DNA of 64,000 nucleotides, from NCBI GenBank assembly GCA_963678075.2, contig CAXXPK010000003.1:186001-250000 (forward strand). Direction: 5' to 3'. A model generated the notes under the pieces. That model was not told where the DNA came from. It ran no database searches and saw nothing but the letters and a program-made list of their open reading frames with translations. Shown piece by piece: positions 17,701 to 29,035 of the stretch (the stretch's first letter is position 1; each line of letters opens with the position of its first letter). Both the position numbers and the translations under genes were made by a program. Origin of the DNA: Oleispirillum sp963678075. GTDB lineage: Bacteria > Pseudomonadota > Alphaproteobacteria > Rhodospirillales > Rhodospirillaceae.

Positions 17701-18949
17701 TCAATCCCCGATTTTCGTCGCTCTTCCGCCGTTGAAGGCGGTGGCCGCGTCGGCGGAGAGGGCGGTGCGGGGGGGGGCTTGACGATCAGGCCCAGCCCGG
17801 CGGTGAAGAAGCACAACACCGACGAAATCAGATGGGCGGTGCCGTATCCCCCGGTGGCATCCAGGATGTAATCGGCCGCCAGCGGGCCGCAAACTCCGGC
17901 GACACCCCAGGCGGTGAACAGAATGGCGTAATTGAAGCCCATGTTCCGGGTGCCGTAGAAGTCGGCGATGGTGGACGGATAGACCGCCAGCATCGCGCCG
18001 TACGAGAAGGTGATTACAATCGAACCCGCCAGGATGGTTCCGAAGCTGTGGAAGTTCGAGAACATCAACAGCGTCGCGCCCTGCAGCAGGTAGAGGATCG
18101 CCATGGTCCGGCCGCGACCGAGATCTTGTCGGAGACGAAGCCCGAGACCGGACGCCCCAGCGCGTTCGAGATTGAGATCATGGCCACCAGGGCGACGCCC
18201 ATGTTGACGCCGGTTTGCAAGGTGGCGATCTTCGCCAAGTGGCCGATCAGGATCAGCCCCGCCATCGATCCGGCCAGGAACATCAGCCACAGCAGATAGA
18301 ACTGCGGCGTTTTCAGCATTTCTTTCCAGGAATAATCAAAAACGGAGGCCGATTGCGTGGTTTGGACGGCGGCCACCGGCGTTTTCGGCACCGACAGCAA
18401 CTGCGCGAAGCCCATGATCAGGGCGCCGAAGGCGACGCCCAGGATCTTGAAGGTGGCGAACATTCCATAGGACGCGATCAGGGTCTTGGTCAGCGGCGCG
18501 ATGTACAGGGAAGCCAGACCGAAGCCGGTGACCACGACGCCCGCGATCAGCCCCTTCTGTTCCGGTTTGAACCACCTTACCGCCGCCGGCGTCGCCGCCG
18601 AGCAGCCCATGCCGATGCCCGCGCCGGTCATCACGCCGAAGCACAGAATGACGCCCTCCAGGGTCGGGAAGACGCTGCACAGCACCAGGCCCAGGCCGGT
18701 GAACGCGCCGCCCACGGTGGCGACGACGCGCGGGCCGAACATGTCCTGCAGCTTGCCGCCGACCAGCATGATCGCCGCGAACATCGCGATAGCCACGGTA
18801 TAGGGCAGCGACGCTTGGAAACTCGTCCACTTGTAGGTGGCGCTCAAGTTGGCGGAAAAGATGCTCCAGGTGTACAGGCAGCCGAACATCAGATTGATGC
18901 ACAAGCCCGCCAGAACCACGATCCAGCCTCGATTGACGTCATTTGCCAT
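17701..18949 (-). pseudogene. MFS carrier of the oxalate/formate antiporter (OFA) family, two frameshifts
   Basis: Start MANDVNRGWIVVLAGLCINL at 18949 behind a GAAGGG ribosome site. Helices 1-8 read well (FGCLYTWSIFSANLSATYKW, GKLQDMFGPRVVATVGGAF, GAGIGMGCSAATPAAVRWF, GLIAGVVVTGFGLASLYIAP) until FVSDKISV. Near 18125 the frame changes and helices 9-12 continue (TMAILYLLQGATLLMF, YPSTIADFYGTRNMGFNYAILFTAWGVAGV). At a nine-G run (17769-17777) a second shift would give the more protein-like tail RTALSADAATAFNGGRATKIGD with a stop at 17701. Substrate unknown; related proteins move oxalate, formate or other monocarboxylates. Confidence 0.78.
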
Positions 18950-19337
18950 GTAGTGTTCCCTTCGGTTCGTTATTTCGCGCATGCCGGGCTCGGTGAAACG
19001 CGCGGAAGATCGATGGATTTCGCGCATCGCCGAGGATGATTTCCAGTCCTCGACAGGAAGCATTCGCCGTTTCATTTTGACGGCGTTAGGAAATCTTCGA
19101 TATATCCGCGCTTAATGCCCGGTCGGCCTAATGCGCACATGGCTGAACCAAAGATAAAACACAACTATCGAAAATGATACAGTCACAATTTGTTTCAAAT
19201 ATTATCAATACTTATCTTTTTCTTTTATATTATGGGGTTGGCTGCGTTTGGCCCTTCTCGTGCGCCAAAGCTCGTCAGTTTCAGGGTTTTGGCCTATACT
19301 GAGAGGGTGCGGAGATGAAGATGAGGACGACGCGACG
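18950..19337. other. intergenic region between MFS pseudogene and TerB-like gene
   Basis: About 390 bases. The stretch 19140-19235 is distinctly AT-rich compared with its surroundings, as expected for promoters of the divergent genes. I see no ORF or RNA. Confidence 0.5.
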
Positions 19338-19381
19338 ATGGAGGCTCCCATGATCCCCACCACGCGGCGCAGATTTACACC

Positions 19382-19768
19382 ATGGTGCTGGTTTCCGCCT
19401 CGGATCGGGAAATGACCGACGCCGAGCTCAAGGTAATGGGTACCAACGTCAAGACTCTTCCTGCCTTTCGCGGCTTCGATAGCGCCGAACTGACGCGAAT
19501 CGCCGAGGACTGCGCCGCCCTTTTGGATCAGGACGACGGGTTGGGACGCGCGCTGGATTTGATTCGCACCGCGTTGCCGCTGAAGCTGCGCGAAACCGTT
19601 TATGCCCACGCCAGCGATGTCGCGGTTGCCGACGGTCATGTCGAGCAGGAGGAATTGCGCATGCTGGAGATGGTTCGCCATCGCCTGGATGTGGATCGGT
19701 TGACCGCCGCCGCCATCGAACGCGGCGCCCGCGCCCGTAGCGTCGCACCTCTGATTTCACACTTTTAG
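19382..19768 (+). CDS. TerB-like (tellurite-resistance-type) domain protein, start region possibly frameshifted
   Basis: 128 residues, all-helical, matching the TerB/DUF533-like fold: MVLVSASDREMTDAELKVMG, FDSAELTRIAEDCAALL, LDLIRTALPLKLRETVYAHASDVAVADGHVEQEELRML. The acidic E/D-x-E-x-E helix typical of TerB metal-binding domains is at DVAVADGHVEQEEL. Upstream of this ATG the sequence would encode MIP-HHAAQIYT in the same style if one extra C were present after ATGATCCCC (19350). The natural start may therefore be lost to a 1-base deletion, and the ATG at 19382 may be a substitute. Role unknown. Confidence 0.7.
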   Translation: MVLVSASDREMTDAELKVMGTNVKTLPAFRGFDSAELTRIAEDCAALLDQDDGLGRALDLIRTALPLKLRETVYAHASDVAVADGHVEQEELRMLEMVRHRLDVDRLTAAAIERGARARSVAPLISHF

Positions 19769-19774
19769 CCATGA

Positions 19775-19808
19775 AAAGACCCGGCCCCTGAAGAGGGGCC
19801 GGGTCTTT
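19775..19808. terminator. bidirectional terminator between terB-like gene and groEL
   Basis: AAAGACCCGGCCCCT/AGGGGCCGGGTCTTT hairpin with a GAAG-like loop, A-run on one side and T-run on the other. It serves two convergent transcripts. Confidence 0.85.
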
Positions 19809-19836
19809 CGTCGGGCGATGGTGGGAGGGCGTGGGC

Positions 19837-21495
<1,659 letters not shown>

Positions 21496-21553
21496 CGTGA
21501 AATTCCTTTTGGCTTGGTGAACGGATTTCGGATTGGGGGCGTTCTGTCCGGGA

Positions 21554-21841
21554 TCAGCCCAGAACGCCCAGGATGTCCGATTCCTTCATGATCAGGACGT
21601 CTTCGTCGTCGATCTTGACTTCGGTGCCGGACCACTTGCCGAACAGCACGTTGTCGCCGACCTTGAGGTCGAGCGGCGTGATCTTGCCATCGTCGCCGCG
21701 ATAGCCGGAGCCAACCGCTAGGATCGAGCCCTGCATCGGCTTTTCCTTAGCGCTGTCAGGAATGATGATGCCACCGGCGGTCTTGGTTTCCACGTCAACA
21801 CGCTTGACCAGCACACGGTCATGCAACGGCCTGAATTTCAT
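21554..21841 (-). CDS. groES: co-chaperonin GroES
   Basis: 95 residues: MKFRPLHDRVLVKRVDVETKTAGGIIIPDSAKEKP (mobile loop) and GSGYRGDDGKITPLDLKVGDNVLFGKWSGTEVK, ending DILGVLG. The heptameric lid of GroEL. First gene of groESL, directly after the CIRCE operator. Confidence 0.98.
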   Translation of the reverse strand: MKFRPLHDRVLVKRVDVETKTAGGIIIPDSAKEKPMQGSILAVGSGYRGDDGKITPLDLKVGDNVLFGKWSGTEVKIDDEDVLIMKESDILGVLG

Positions 21842-21917
21842 AGTATCCTCCAGGTATCTTGAACCACGAGAGACTCTCCGCTCGTTTTGGCGCGGAGAAA
21901 AGGGCCAGGACGGTTCG

Positions 21918-21944
21918 TTGGCGCTCTACCGCCCTGAGTGCTAA
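21918..21944 (-). promoter_or_regulatory. CIRCE operator (HrcA binding site) of groESL
   Basis: TTGGCGCTC, nine spacer bases, GAGTGCTAA. The second half matches the CIRCE consensus exactly; the first differs at two bases from TTAGCACTC. It lies about 77 bases upstream of groES, the usual place. Heat-inducible repression by HrcA is inferred. Confidence 0.88.
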
Positions 21945-21981
21945 CGAGGTAAGCTGGAGGTCGCGGGGTGTCAAGTGCAAA

Positions 21982-22686
21982 TCATACCGACGGCGTGGGA
22001 TCGTCCCCGGCGGCCAGTTCGGCCGCGCGGCCCCGCCGCAGGTGGCGGATCAGGTATAACCCCATGGCGGCAGAGGCGACGAACAGCGCCGCGCCCAGGC
22101 CGATGCGGAAGGTCGGGTCGATGTGCACGCCCGAACCGATCAGCACGAAGACCACGGTTTGCGGCAGATAGCCGACCGCCGATCCCAGAAGGAACGGCAT
22201 GCCGTGGACCCTTGATACTCCGGCGGCCAGATTAGTCACCACGTTGCTGCCGACCGGCAGGAAGCGGATCAACAGGGTGGTGAGAAACGGGCTGTCGGCC
22301 AGAATCGCGTCGAAACGCGCGATCGGCCGCTCGAAGTGCCGTTGCACCAAGCCGCGTCCGAGGACGCGGGCATAGGCGAAGGCGGCCAAGCATCCCAATG
22401 TCGCGGCAACCAGGGATAGGCCGCAGCCTTCGACGAAACCGAAGGCATAACCGCCCAGAAAGGCGACAACCTGTCGCGGAAAACCCAGCGCGGTGACCGC
22501 CGTGCCCATGCCCAGGAATAACAGGTAACCGGTCAGGCCCTTGCCCTTGACCTCGGTATCGACCCAGCCAGTGTTGAAGGCGTCGCCCAGTCCCGCCGCC
22601 TTCAGGCCATAGCCGATGGCGACCAGGGAAACGATTAGGACAAGCCCTTTGAGGTAGGGTTTGGCGGCCTTGAACGGGTCAGTCAT
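21982..22686 (-). CDS. TVP38/TMEM64 (DedA-like) membrane protein
   Basis: 234 residues with five or six membrane helices. The SNARE-associated/VTT domain is visible: FPRQVVAFLGGYAFGFVEGCGLSLVAATLGCLAAFAYARVLGRG, then PFLTTLLIRFLPVGSNVVTNLAAGVSRVHGMPFLLGSAVGYLPQTVVF. Its start overlaps the end of the upstream glycosyltransferase gene by 8 bases, so the two are translationally coupled. This pair (TVP38 plus polyprenol-type GT2) often occurs together in lipid or envelope metabolism. The exact substrate is unknown. Confidence 0.88.
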   Translation of the reverse strand: MTDPFKAAKPYLKGLVLIVSLVAIGYGLKAAGLGDAFNTGWVDTEVKGKGLTGYLLFLGMGTAVTALGFPRQVVAFLGGYAFGFVEGCGLSLVAATLGCLAAFAYARVLGRGLVQRHFERPIARFDAILADSPFLTTLLIRFLPVGSNVVTNLAAGVSRVHGMPFLLGSAVGYLPQTVVFVLIGSGVHIDPTFRIGLGAALFVASAAMGLYLIRHLRRGRAAELAAGDDPTPSV

Positions 22687-23422
22687 CGGTGGCGTCGATC
22701 TCCGGCACCGAGGCGCGGCGAATCAGCCACATCACGCCCAACAGGTCGGAGACGCCGACCAGGGCGCGATCGATGGTGCCGTATTTCGATTGGCCGCGTT
22801 CGCGCGGGCGATGATTGACCGGCACCGAGACCACGGCGCCGCCGTGCCTCAGGAACAGGGCGGGCAGATAGCGGTGCATGTGGTTGAAGCGCGGCAGATC
22901 CAGAAAGGTGGCGCGGGAAAACAATTTAAGGCCACAGCCGGTATCCGGGGTGTCGTCGTTCAGCAGGGCGCGGCGCAGCGCGTTGGCGAATTTCGAGGTA
23001 TAGCGCTTGACCGCGCTGTCCCGCCGCTTGTGGCGATGTCCCGCGACCAGGAGAAGGTCGGCGGCGGCGGCGGCGCGCAGGCGCTCCAGCAAGGCCGAGA
23101 TATCGGCCGGGTCGTTCTGTCCGTCGCCGTCCAGGGTGGCGATGAAGCGGGCTTGCGCGAACTTGACGCCGGTGGCGACCGCCTGGCTTTGGCCGCAGCT
23201 TTCGCGGTGGCGGATGCTGCGCAGCCGGGGAAAGCGTTCCTTCGCCTCGGCCAGCTTTTGCGGCGTACGGTCGTCGGAGCCGTCGTCGATGTAGATCACC
23301 TCGAACTCGGCGATGCCGTCCAGAGCGGCGTGGATTTCCTCGACCAGGGTGAGGATGTTGTCCTGCTCGTTCTTGACCGGAACGACCACCGCCAATTCCG
23401 GTTCCGCCTGCTTTTTCCGCAT
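22679..23422 (-). CDS. family-2 glycosyltransferase (DPM1/DPMS-like)
   Basis: About 247 residues from MRKKQAEPELAVVVPVKNEQDNI. GT-A fold with EVIYIDDGSDD, ATLDGDGQNDPADI (DxD-like metal site), DTGCGLKLFSRATFLDLP and SVPVNHRPRERGQSKYG, the pattern of dolichol-phosphate-mannose-synthase-like enzymes that transfer a sugar to polyprenyl phosphate. There are no C-terminal membrane helices, so it is probably peripheral and works with the coupled TVP38-type membrane protein. A longer start at 23455 is possible but less typical. Confidence 0.88.
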   Translation of the reverse strand: MRKKQAEPELAVVVPVKNEQDNILTLVEEIHAALDGIAEFEVIYIDDGSDDRTPQKLAEAKERFPRLRSIRHRESCGQSQAVATGVKFAQARFIATLDGDGQNDPADISALLERLRAAAAADLLLVAGHRHKRRDSAVKRYTSKFANALRRALLNDDTPDTGCGLKLFSRATFLDLPRFNHMHRYLPALFLRHGGAVVSVPVNHRPRERGQSKYGTIDRALVGVSDLLGVMWLIRRASVPEIDATDD

Positions 23423-23477
23423 TTTTCCCGCCGTCAAGGAGCCCCAAGGGGGCATTTTGCGTGGCTTTCGGGTCTTG

Positions 23478-23875
23478 TTAGCATGCGCTTGCGCGCTTCA
23501 CAACGTCTTCGTCGGCGGACCCCAGATGGGCGTGGCGCACCCCAGCATCGGCGCGAATCGCCCCCGGCGCGGCGTCGGCGATCAGCCGTCCGCGATCCAG
23601 CACCAGAATGCGCGTCGCGAAGTCGAACACGGTCGCCATGTCGTGCTCGGTGAACAGCACCGTCATGCCGCGCATCCGCGATCGTTCCCGCACCAGATCC
23701 ATGAAGGCGGCGCGCTCGGATGGGGCCATTCCGGCGGTGGGTTCGTCCATCAGTGGCCGCGAGGGAGCACGGACCATCGCCATCGCCAGTTCCAGCCGCC
23801 TGGCGTCGCCGTGGGAAAGAGCGGCGGAGGGCACGTCGGCGATTTCCTCCAGGCCGACCTCGGCTAGCACCGCCA
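23478..23875 (-). pseudogene. LivG-type ABC transporter ATPase, N-terminal half removed at IS copy 4
   Basis: Only the C-terminal half remains: VLAEVGLEEIADVPSAALSHGDARRLELAMAMV (signature motif), RPLMDEPTAGMAPSERAAF (Walker B), VLFTEHDMATVFDFATRILVLDRGRLIADA (H-loop). This pattern is that of LivG-like branched-chain amino-acid or urea ABC ATPases. The Walker A half should be upstream but is replaced by the IS. The other flank of the IS belongs to an unrelated oxidoreductase. No partner transporter genes remain nearby. Not functional. Confidence 0.85.
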
Positions 23876-24721
23876 GGCTCAGGACCCATTAAATTATTGT
23901 CAGGCAGATCGGCGGCTGATTCACTCATGGGAGGGAGGACCCCATCCATGAGTGATCTGTTTTGGTTGTCAGAGAGGCAGTTGGCGAAGATCGAGCCGCA
24001 TTTCCCGCTATCGCATGGCGTGCTGCGGGTTGATGATCGGCGAGTGATCAGCGGCATCGTTCATGTGATCCGCAACGGCTTACGGTGGCGAGATGCACCA
24101 CCCGTCTATGGCCCCCACAAAACCCTCTATAATCGTTTCGTTTGCTGGAGCCGACTTGGGGTGTTCAGCCGGATCTTCGCGGCCTTGACGGGAGAGGCTG
24201 GCCCTCCAGACCGGTTGATGATCGATGCAACCCACCTGAAAGCTCATCGGACCGCCGCGAGCCTCTATAAAAAGGGGCTCTTCCCCGATGTATCGGACGC
24301 ACAAAAGGCGGGCTGAACTCCAAGCTTCATGCGGTTTGCGACGGACAAGGAAGGCCCCTCATCCTGCTGCTCAGCGAGGGGTAAATGAGCGATTACAAAG
24401 GCGCGATGCTGTTGCTCGACCTATTTCCCAAGGCCAACGTCCTGATCGCCGACAAGGGCTATGACGGTGATCCCCTTCGAGAGGCTTTGACACAGCGAGG
24501 GATCGCTACATGCATCCCGCCAATGCGTCATCGCAAAACCCAGTACGCTTACGACAAAACCCTCTATCGCCAGCGTCATAGGATCGAGAACCTCTTCGCT
24601 CGCCTCAAGGATTGGCGGCATATCCACACCCGATATGACCGATGTGCGGATATCTTCTTTGCCGCCGTCATCATCGCGGTACTCCTCCTCTTCTGGATCG
24701 AACCTTAATGAGTCCTGAGCC
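23876..24721 (+). mobile_element. IS5-family (IS427-like) insertion sequence, copy 4, 846 bp
   Basis: Full-length copy. Flanks are CGCCA (left) and TAGGG (right): the TA duplication is present only on the right. The genes on both sides are truncated right at the IS ends, as expected for an IS-adjacent deletion or inter-copy recombination. Confidence 0.95.
23948..24708 (+). pseudogene. IS5-family transposase, OrfB inactivated by TAA (copy 4)
   Basis: OrfA starts at 23948. After the slippage site OrfB carries TAA at 24382-24384 where copies 1-3 have CAA (EGQMSDYKG). The fused transposase would be cut before the second catalytic Asp. Copy 6 has the same nonsense codon. Confidence 0.88.
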
Positions 24722-26295
24722 TAGGGTCGGTTTGCCCGCGCCCAGGCAGAGGGCGACATGGTCGAAGCCCAGGGCCTTTGCGTCGTCGAAACCCAAGGAC
24801 GAGCCGAATCGCACCCCGCCGTACATCCGGAAGCGGCGGTCGCGTTCCAGGATCAGGCGGATCACGGTCAGGAAGTTTTTGTCCCAGCGGACCGTGATGC
24901 CGTATTCGGCGACGCCGCCGAATCCGGCGGTGATGCGTTGATCCAGGGTTTTCCACAGGGGGCGGATGTCGCGGATCGGCTGGAAGGGAACCGCCTCGCC
25001 CTTGGCGTCGATGCCGGACAGGGAGGAATCAATCGGTTCGATCTTCAGGCCGTCCACCGCCGCCACCGCGTGGCCGTCGCGCAGCAGGCGCTGCGCTAGG
25101 CTGTATCCGGCCGGGCCAAGCCCCGCCACCAGTACCGCGCAGCCGGTTTCCGGCGCGGGCAGGGGCTGGCGGGTCGAGAACGGATTCCAGCGGGTCAGCA
25201 GGGCATAAATTTCGAAGCCCCAGGGCAGGGACAGCACGTCCTTCAAGGCGCGGGTTTCGATCTCTGAAATATTGACCGGGTCGCGCATCTGGTTCTGGTA
25301 GACGCAGGCGACCATGCAGTCGTTGCAGATACGGTGTCCGGTTCCGGCGCATAGCGGGTTGTCGATGCAGACGATGCCCAGCGCGGAAATCGTGAAGCCC
25401 GCAGTCTTCCCGCGATCATTTCCGAGATGCGTTCTTCCAGCGGGCAGCCCGCCATGGCGCGGCCCAGAGGGTTGATGGCGCGCGCGCCGGTGGTGCGGTC
25501 GGTCATCCCGGTCGAGCAGGAGTCCTTGCCCTGGTTGTGGCAGGCGATGCAATAGTTCCCCTGATCCAGGGCATGCGCCAGATCGGCGCCGCGATCGGTC
25601 AGGGCGAAGCCTTCGCGCCGCCGCCAGGCCTCGGGCGGGGCTTCTCGCACCGCGATGCCGCCGTTTTCGCCGTCGATCGCATGCACCAGGGCCATCGGGT
25701 CGCGCTTGCCGGGGTGGACGAACAGCACGCCCTTGCCGTGGGCGCGTTGCCCCGCCGGGGTCAGGCTGGTCCAGGCGGAAAACTTGGCGCCGCCGTCCAG
25801 GTCGGCGGCGTGGGTCTCGGCGGCGTCCATCCAGCCGATCACCGCGCGGGCGAAGGTTTCCTCGTCGAACGCGCCGCCGATGCAGGCTTCGATCTCGCGG
25901 GTCAGGGCTGCGCCGTCCAGGCCGTCGGCGGCCTCGGGCTTGATCGCCTTCAGCGCCTTCCTCTGCACGAACAGGCGCTTCGCCGCGAACAGCGGCCCCA
26001 GCGCGTCCTGCGCGGCGCGCAGGGCCGCCAATTCGCCCTCGACCCCGAACAACTGGCCGACGAAGGCATCGACCTCGGGGGCCAGGGCCAGCATCAGGTC
26101 GGCCTCCGCCTTGCGGGTCAGGGCATCGGGGGCGGCGCGTGCCGCAGTCAGGGCCGCCGCGCGCTCGGGCGTTCGGGTTTCCAGGAAGGACAGAAAAGCC
26201 GCGTCGAGGCGGGCCAGCCCCTTGCGGCTATAAAAATCGGAAAACCCAAGGCCGAACCCCAGGTGCAATGCGTTGGAACCGACAACGGTATCCAT
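24722..26295 (-). pseudogene. large Fe-S/FAD-dependent oxidoreductase, frameshifted and cut by IS copy 4
   Basis: Start MDTVVGSNALHLGFGLGFSDFY at 26295. A helical N-terminal region (about 240 residues) precedes a cysteine cluster NYCIACHNQGKDSCSTG and LGRAMAGCPLEERISEM. A one-base loss near 25395 shifts the frame, which continues with a second cluster, IVCIDNPLCAGTGHRICNDCMVACVYQ, and a GltD-like FAD-binding motif, CAVLVAGLGPAGYSLAQRLL. The frame ends at GAGKPTL where the IS begins, so the NAD-binding and C-terminal domains are missing. Resembles the small-subunit glutamate-synthase/dihydropyrimidine-dehydrogenase type of electron-transfer enzyme. Specific substrate unknown. Confidence 0.8.
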
Positions 26296-26519
26296 GAAAA
26301 AACTCCCGGCAGATGCTAAGCTCCGAGTATGGTTTGGCTGGCGGATATGTGATATTTTATCCGGTTGGCGTGCCGCCGTTTTCTTGAGCCCTCGCGGGGT
26401 GTTTTTCGCACCTTGGAGGGTTTTTGGAAAGTGTTAAATCGCATTTTTGCAACCCGTTCGGGTGGGGTTTGCGGAAAGCCGCGCAAACCGCCAGGATCGC
26501 CACGCAGGAGAGTTTGTCG

Positions 26520-27965
26520 ATGCCCCGTTTCGATGACCGCGCCGCCACCCCGGAGGGCCTGTTTTTCACCCCGGCCGGACTCGAGTCGCACCAAGCGGCG
26601 CTTATCGTTGCCGAGGCTCTGGCGGGGTGCGATGACGGCGAGTTGTTCTTGGAGTCGCGGCGCCAAGAGGCGGTGGCTCTTGACGATGGCGTTGTGAAAA
26701 CCGCCAGTTACGGCAGCGGTCATGGTTTCGGCCTGCGCGCGGTGGCCGGGGAAACCACCGTCTATGCCCATGCCGAAGGCTTCGATCTCCAGGCTTTGCG
26801 CCGTGCCGCGACCACTGTCGCCACCGTCCGCCGCGGCCATGGGGGGGCTCTGGCGCTGCCGCCGCTGCCCACTAATCGCCGTCTTTACGCCGATCTTGAT
26901 CCCGTTGACGACCGGGACTTCGCCGGTAAGGTGGACATCCTGGAAAGCATCGATACCTACGCTAGAGGGCGGGATGCGGCGGTGTGTCAGGTGATGGCCT
27001 CCCTGGCCTCGTCCTGGCAGGCGGTGGCGGTGCTGCGCGCCGATGGATCGCTGGCTTTCGACGTGCGCCCGCTGGTGCGGGTCAACGTCTCGGTGATGAT
27101 GGAACGGAACGGGCGGCGCGAGACCGGATCGTTCGGCTGCGGCGGTCGCGAATCCTATGATTGCTTCGTGACGCCGGGGGCCTGGCGGGCGGCGGTGGAC
27201 GAGGCGATCCGTCAGGCCGAGGTGAATCTGGACTCGGTGGATGCCCCGGCCGGTGAAATGACCGTGGCGTTGGGACCGGGCTGGCCCGGCATCCTGTTGC
27301 ACGAGGCGGTCGGTCACGGCCTGGAGGGCGACTTCAACCGCAAGGGGACCTCCGCCTTTTCTGGCCGGGTCGGCGAACGGGTCGCGGCGAAGGGGGTGAC
27401 GGTGATCGACGACGGCACCCTGCCCGACCGTCGGGGATCGATTTCGATCGACGACGAAGGCACGCCGTCGTCCCGCACCGTGCTGATCGAGGATGGAATT
27501 CTGACCGGTTACATGCAGGATCGCTTGAACGCGCGGCTGATGGGGGTGGCTTCCACCGGCAACGGACGGCGCGAAAGCCATGCTCATTGTCCGCTGCCGC
27601 GGATGACCAACACCATCATGCTGGGGGGCGAGGCCGACCCGGCGGAGATACTGGCCTCGATCAAATCCGGCCTTTACGCGGTCAACTTCGGCGGCGGACA
27701 GGTGGACATCGCCTCGGGCAAGTTCGTGTTCTCGGCGTCCGAGGCCTACTTGATCGAAAACGGCAAGATTGGCGCGCCGGTCAAGGGCGCGACCCTGATC
27801 GGCAACGGCCCCGACGTGTTGACCCGGATCTCCGCCATCGGCAACGATCTGGAACTGGACAAGGGGGTCGGCACCTGCGGCAAGGATGGTCAGGGGGTGC
27901 CGGTGGGGGTTGGGCAGCCGACCCTAAGGCTGGATGGCTTGACCGTCGGCGGAACCCGCGTCTGA
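26520..27965 (+). CDS. tldD: metalloprotease TldD
   Basis: 481 residues. TldD and TldE (PmbA) form a heterodimeric zinc protease that processes small peptides and antitoxins. The metal motif is LLHEAVGHGLEGDFN (His at about residues 261 and 265). SISIDDEGTPSS, GYMQDRLNARLMG, TGNGRRESHAHCPLPRMTNTIMLGG and KGATLIGNGPDVLTRISAIGNDLELD are typical. The start at 26520 (MPRFDDRAATPEGLFFT) is preceded by GGAG; the open frame extends further upstream without support. Its partner pmbA lies 8.3 kb away at 36283. The end overlaps the convergent chorismate mutase gene by about 40 bases. Confidence 0.96.
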   Translation: MPRFDDRAATPEGLFFTPAGLESHQAALIVAEALAGCDDGELFLESRRQEAVALDDGVVKTASYGSGHGFGLRAVAGETTVYAHAEGFDLQALRRAATTVATVRRGHGGALALPPLPTNRRLYADLDPVDDRDFAGKVDILESIDTYARGRDAAVCQVMASLASSWQAVAVLRADGSLAFDVRPLVRVNVSVMMERNGRRETGSFGCGGRESYDCFVTPGAWRAAVDEAIRQAEVNLDSVDAPAGEMTVALGPGWPGILLHEAVGHGLEGDFNRKGTSAFSGRVGERVAAKGVTVIDDGTLPDRRGSISIDDEGTPSSRTVLIEDGILTGYMQDRLNARLMGVASTGNGRRESHAHCPLPRMTNTIMLGGEADPAEILASIKSGLYAVNFGGGQVDIASGKFVFSASEAYLIENGKIGAPVKGATLIGNGPDVLTRISAIGNDLELDKGVGTCGKDGQGVPVGVGQPTLRLDGLTVGGTRV

Positions 27966-28253
27966 GGGAGCGTGCAGGGTGTCCCAGGCCTTGCCTTCCT
28001 CGCCGATCGAAATCTCGACCAGGGCGCGGTAGATCGCCGCCACCGGCGCAGGGTCGGCCCCGGTCGCCGCCGCGTGAGCGGAGGCCTTCGCCACCACGTC
28101 CTCGATTCGCCAAGGCACCACCACGTCGGCGCGGGTCGGCTTGCAGGCGGCGGCGCGCCGCACCCAGGACAGGCGTTCCGCCAACAGGGGGGCGATGCGG
28201 CGGTCCAGGTCGTCGATGGCGGCGCGAATCGTGGCCATGTCGGCGGCGGTCAT
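27924..28253 (-). CDS. chorismate mutase, AroQ class
   Basis: About 109 residues: MTAADMATIRAAIDDLDRRIAPLLAERLSWVRRAAACKP, then RIEDVVAKASAHAAATGADP and IYRALVEISIGEE. The three-helix AroQ/PchB fold converts chorismate to prephenate for Phe/Tyr synthesis; some relatives act on isochorismate. The Arg in DDLDRRIAPLLAER and the Lys/Arg of helix 1 are in place. It overlaps tldD tail to tail. The upstream in-frame extension to 28322 is unlikely. Confidence 0.88.
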   Translation of the reverse strand: MTAADMATIRAAIDDLDRRIAPLLAERLSWVRRAAACKPTRADVVVPWRIEDVVAKASAHAAATGADPAPVAAIYRALVEISIGEEGKAWDTLHAPSDAGSADGQAIQP

Positions 28254-28395
28254 CTTAAGGGCGTCTCCGTCAAGGTGCGTGGGCGTGGTCCATTCCGTCG
28301 GGGGCGAGGCCCCTCTCTCCATTCTCTTTTCCCCGGTTTCGATGCATCGTGCAATCCTTCCCGTCGGGGCGGCGGCGACCGTTCGGACGGAGATT

Positions 28396-28956
28396 TTATG
28401 AATTCCGACCGTTTATCAAGAGGTTGTCGTGCATTTCTTGCGTCAGAACCTCGATGCGCAGGCTCAGTTCCCTCGTCAGTTAGGTCAGTTTCGTGTTCTG
28501 TTTCAGTAAGGCCATCATCCGAGCGGTTTGCTCCTCGGCGAAGGTTTGGCGTTGTTCGCTGATTTGGGCCAGATCTTCCCGGTGGCGGGTGTCCGCGCCG
28601 GCATGCGCCTTGTCGCGGTCGGCCTGCCGGGTCTGGGCCAGCAGGATCAATGGGGCCGCGTATGCCTCCTGGAGGCTGAAGGCAAGGTTCAACAGGATGA
28701 AGGGGTAAAGGTCGAACCGGGCGAACCCGAGAATGTTGGCGCCGATCCACAGGGCGACGACCACCGTCTGTGAAATCAGGAAAACCGGCGTTCCGAAAAA
28801 TCGGGCGAAGGCCTCGGCCTTCAACGCGAACCAGTTGTTGCCGAACACCGGGGCCAGATGCGCGTGCGGAAGGTGAAAGCTGAGGTGATCGTCCTTCGGT
28901 TTTCCAAACGAATCAGGGGGCGTTTCGGTGGCGGTTCGTGGCGCGTTTGACGACAT
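28396..28956 (-). CDS. DUF1003 membrane protein, ends early at an in-frame TAA
   Basis: Start MSSNAPRTATETPPDSFG at 28956. The DUF1003 core is clear: NWFALKAEAFARFFGTPVFLISQTVVVALWIGANILG, FDLYPFILLNLAFSLQEAYAAPLILLAQTRQADRDKAHA, a two-helix membrane hairpin followed by a coiled-coil. The first stop is TAA at 28480-28482 after QNTKLT. In the same frame LTRELSLRIEVLTQEMHDNLLI continues to a second TAA at 28396-28398, and this tail is what family members carry. The gene has probably gained a nonsense codon near its end; the membrane domain is intact. Function unknown. Confidence 0.8.
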
Positions 28957-29035
28957 GTTGATTCCTCGGACTTTCATGTGTTCAGGACATGCCCGGATGG
29001 TTCTGGGAGATTGTCTTCGCGAGGCCCCTGTCCTT

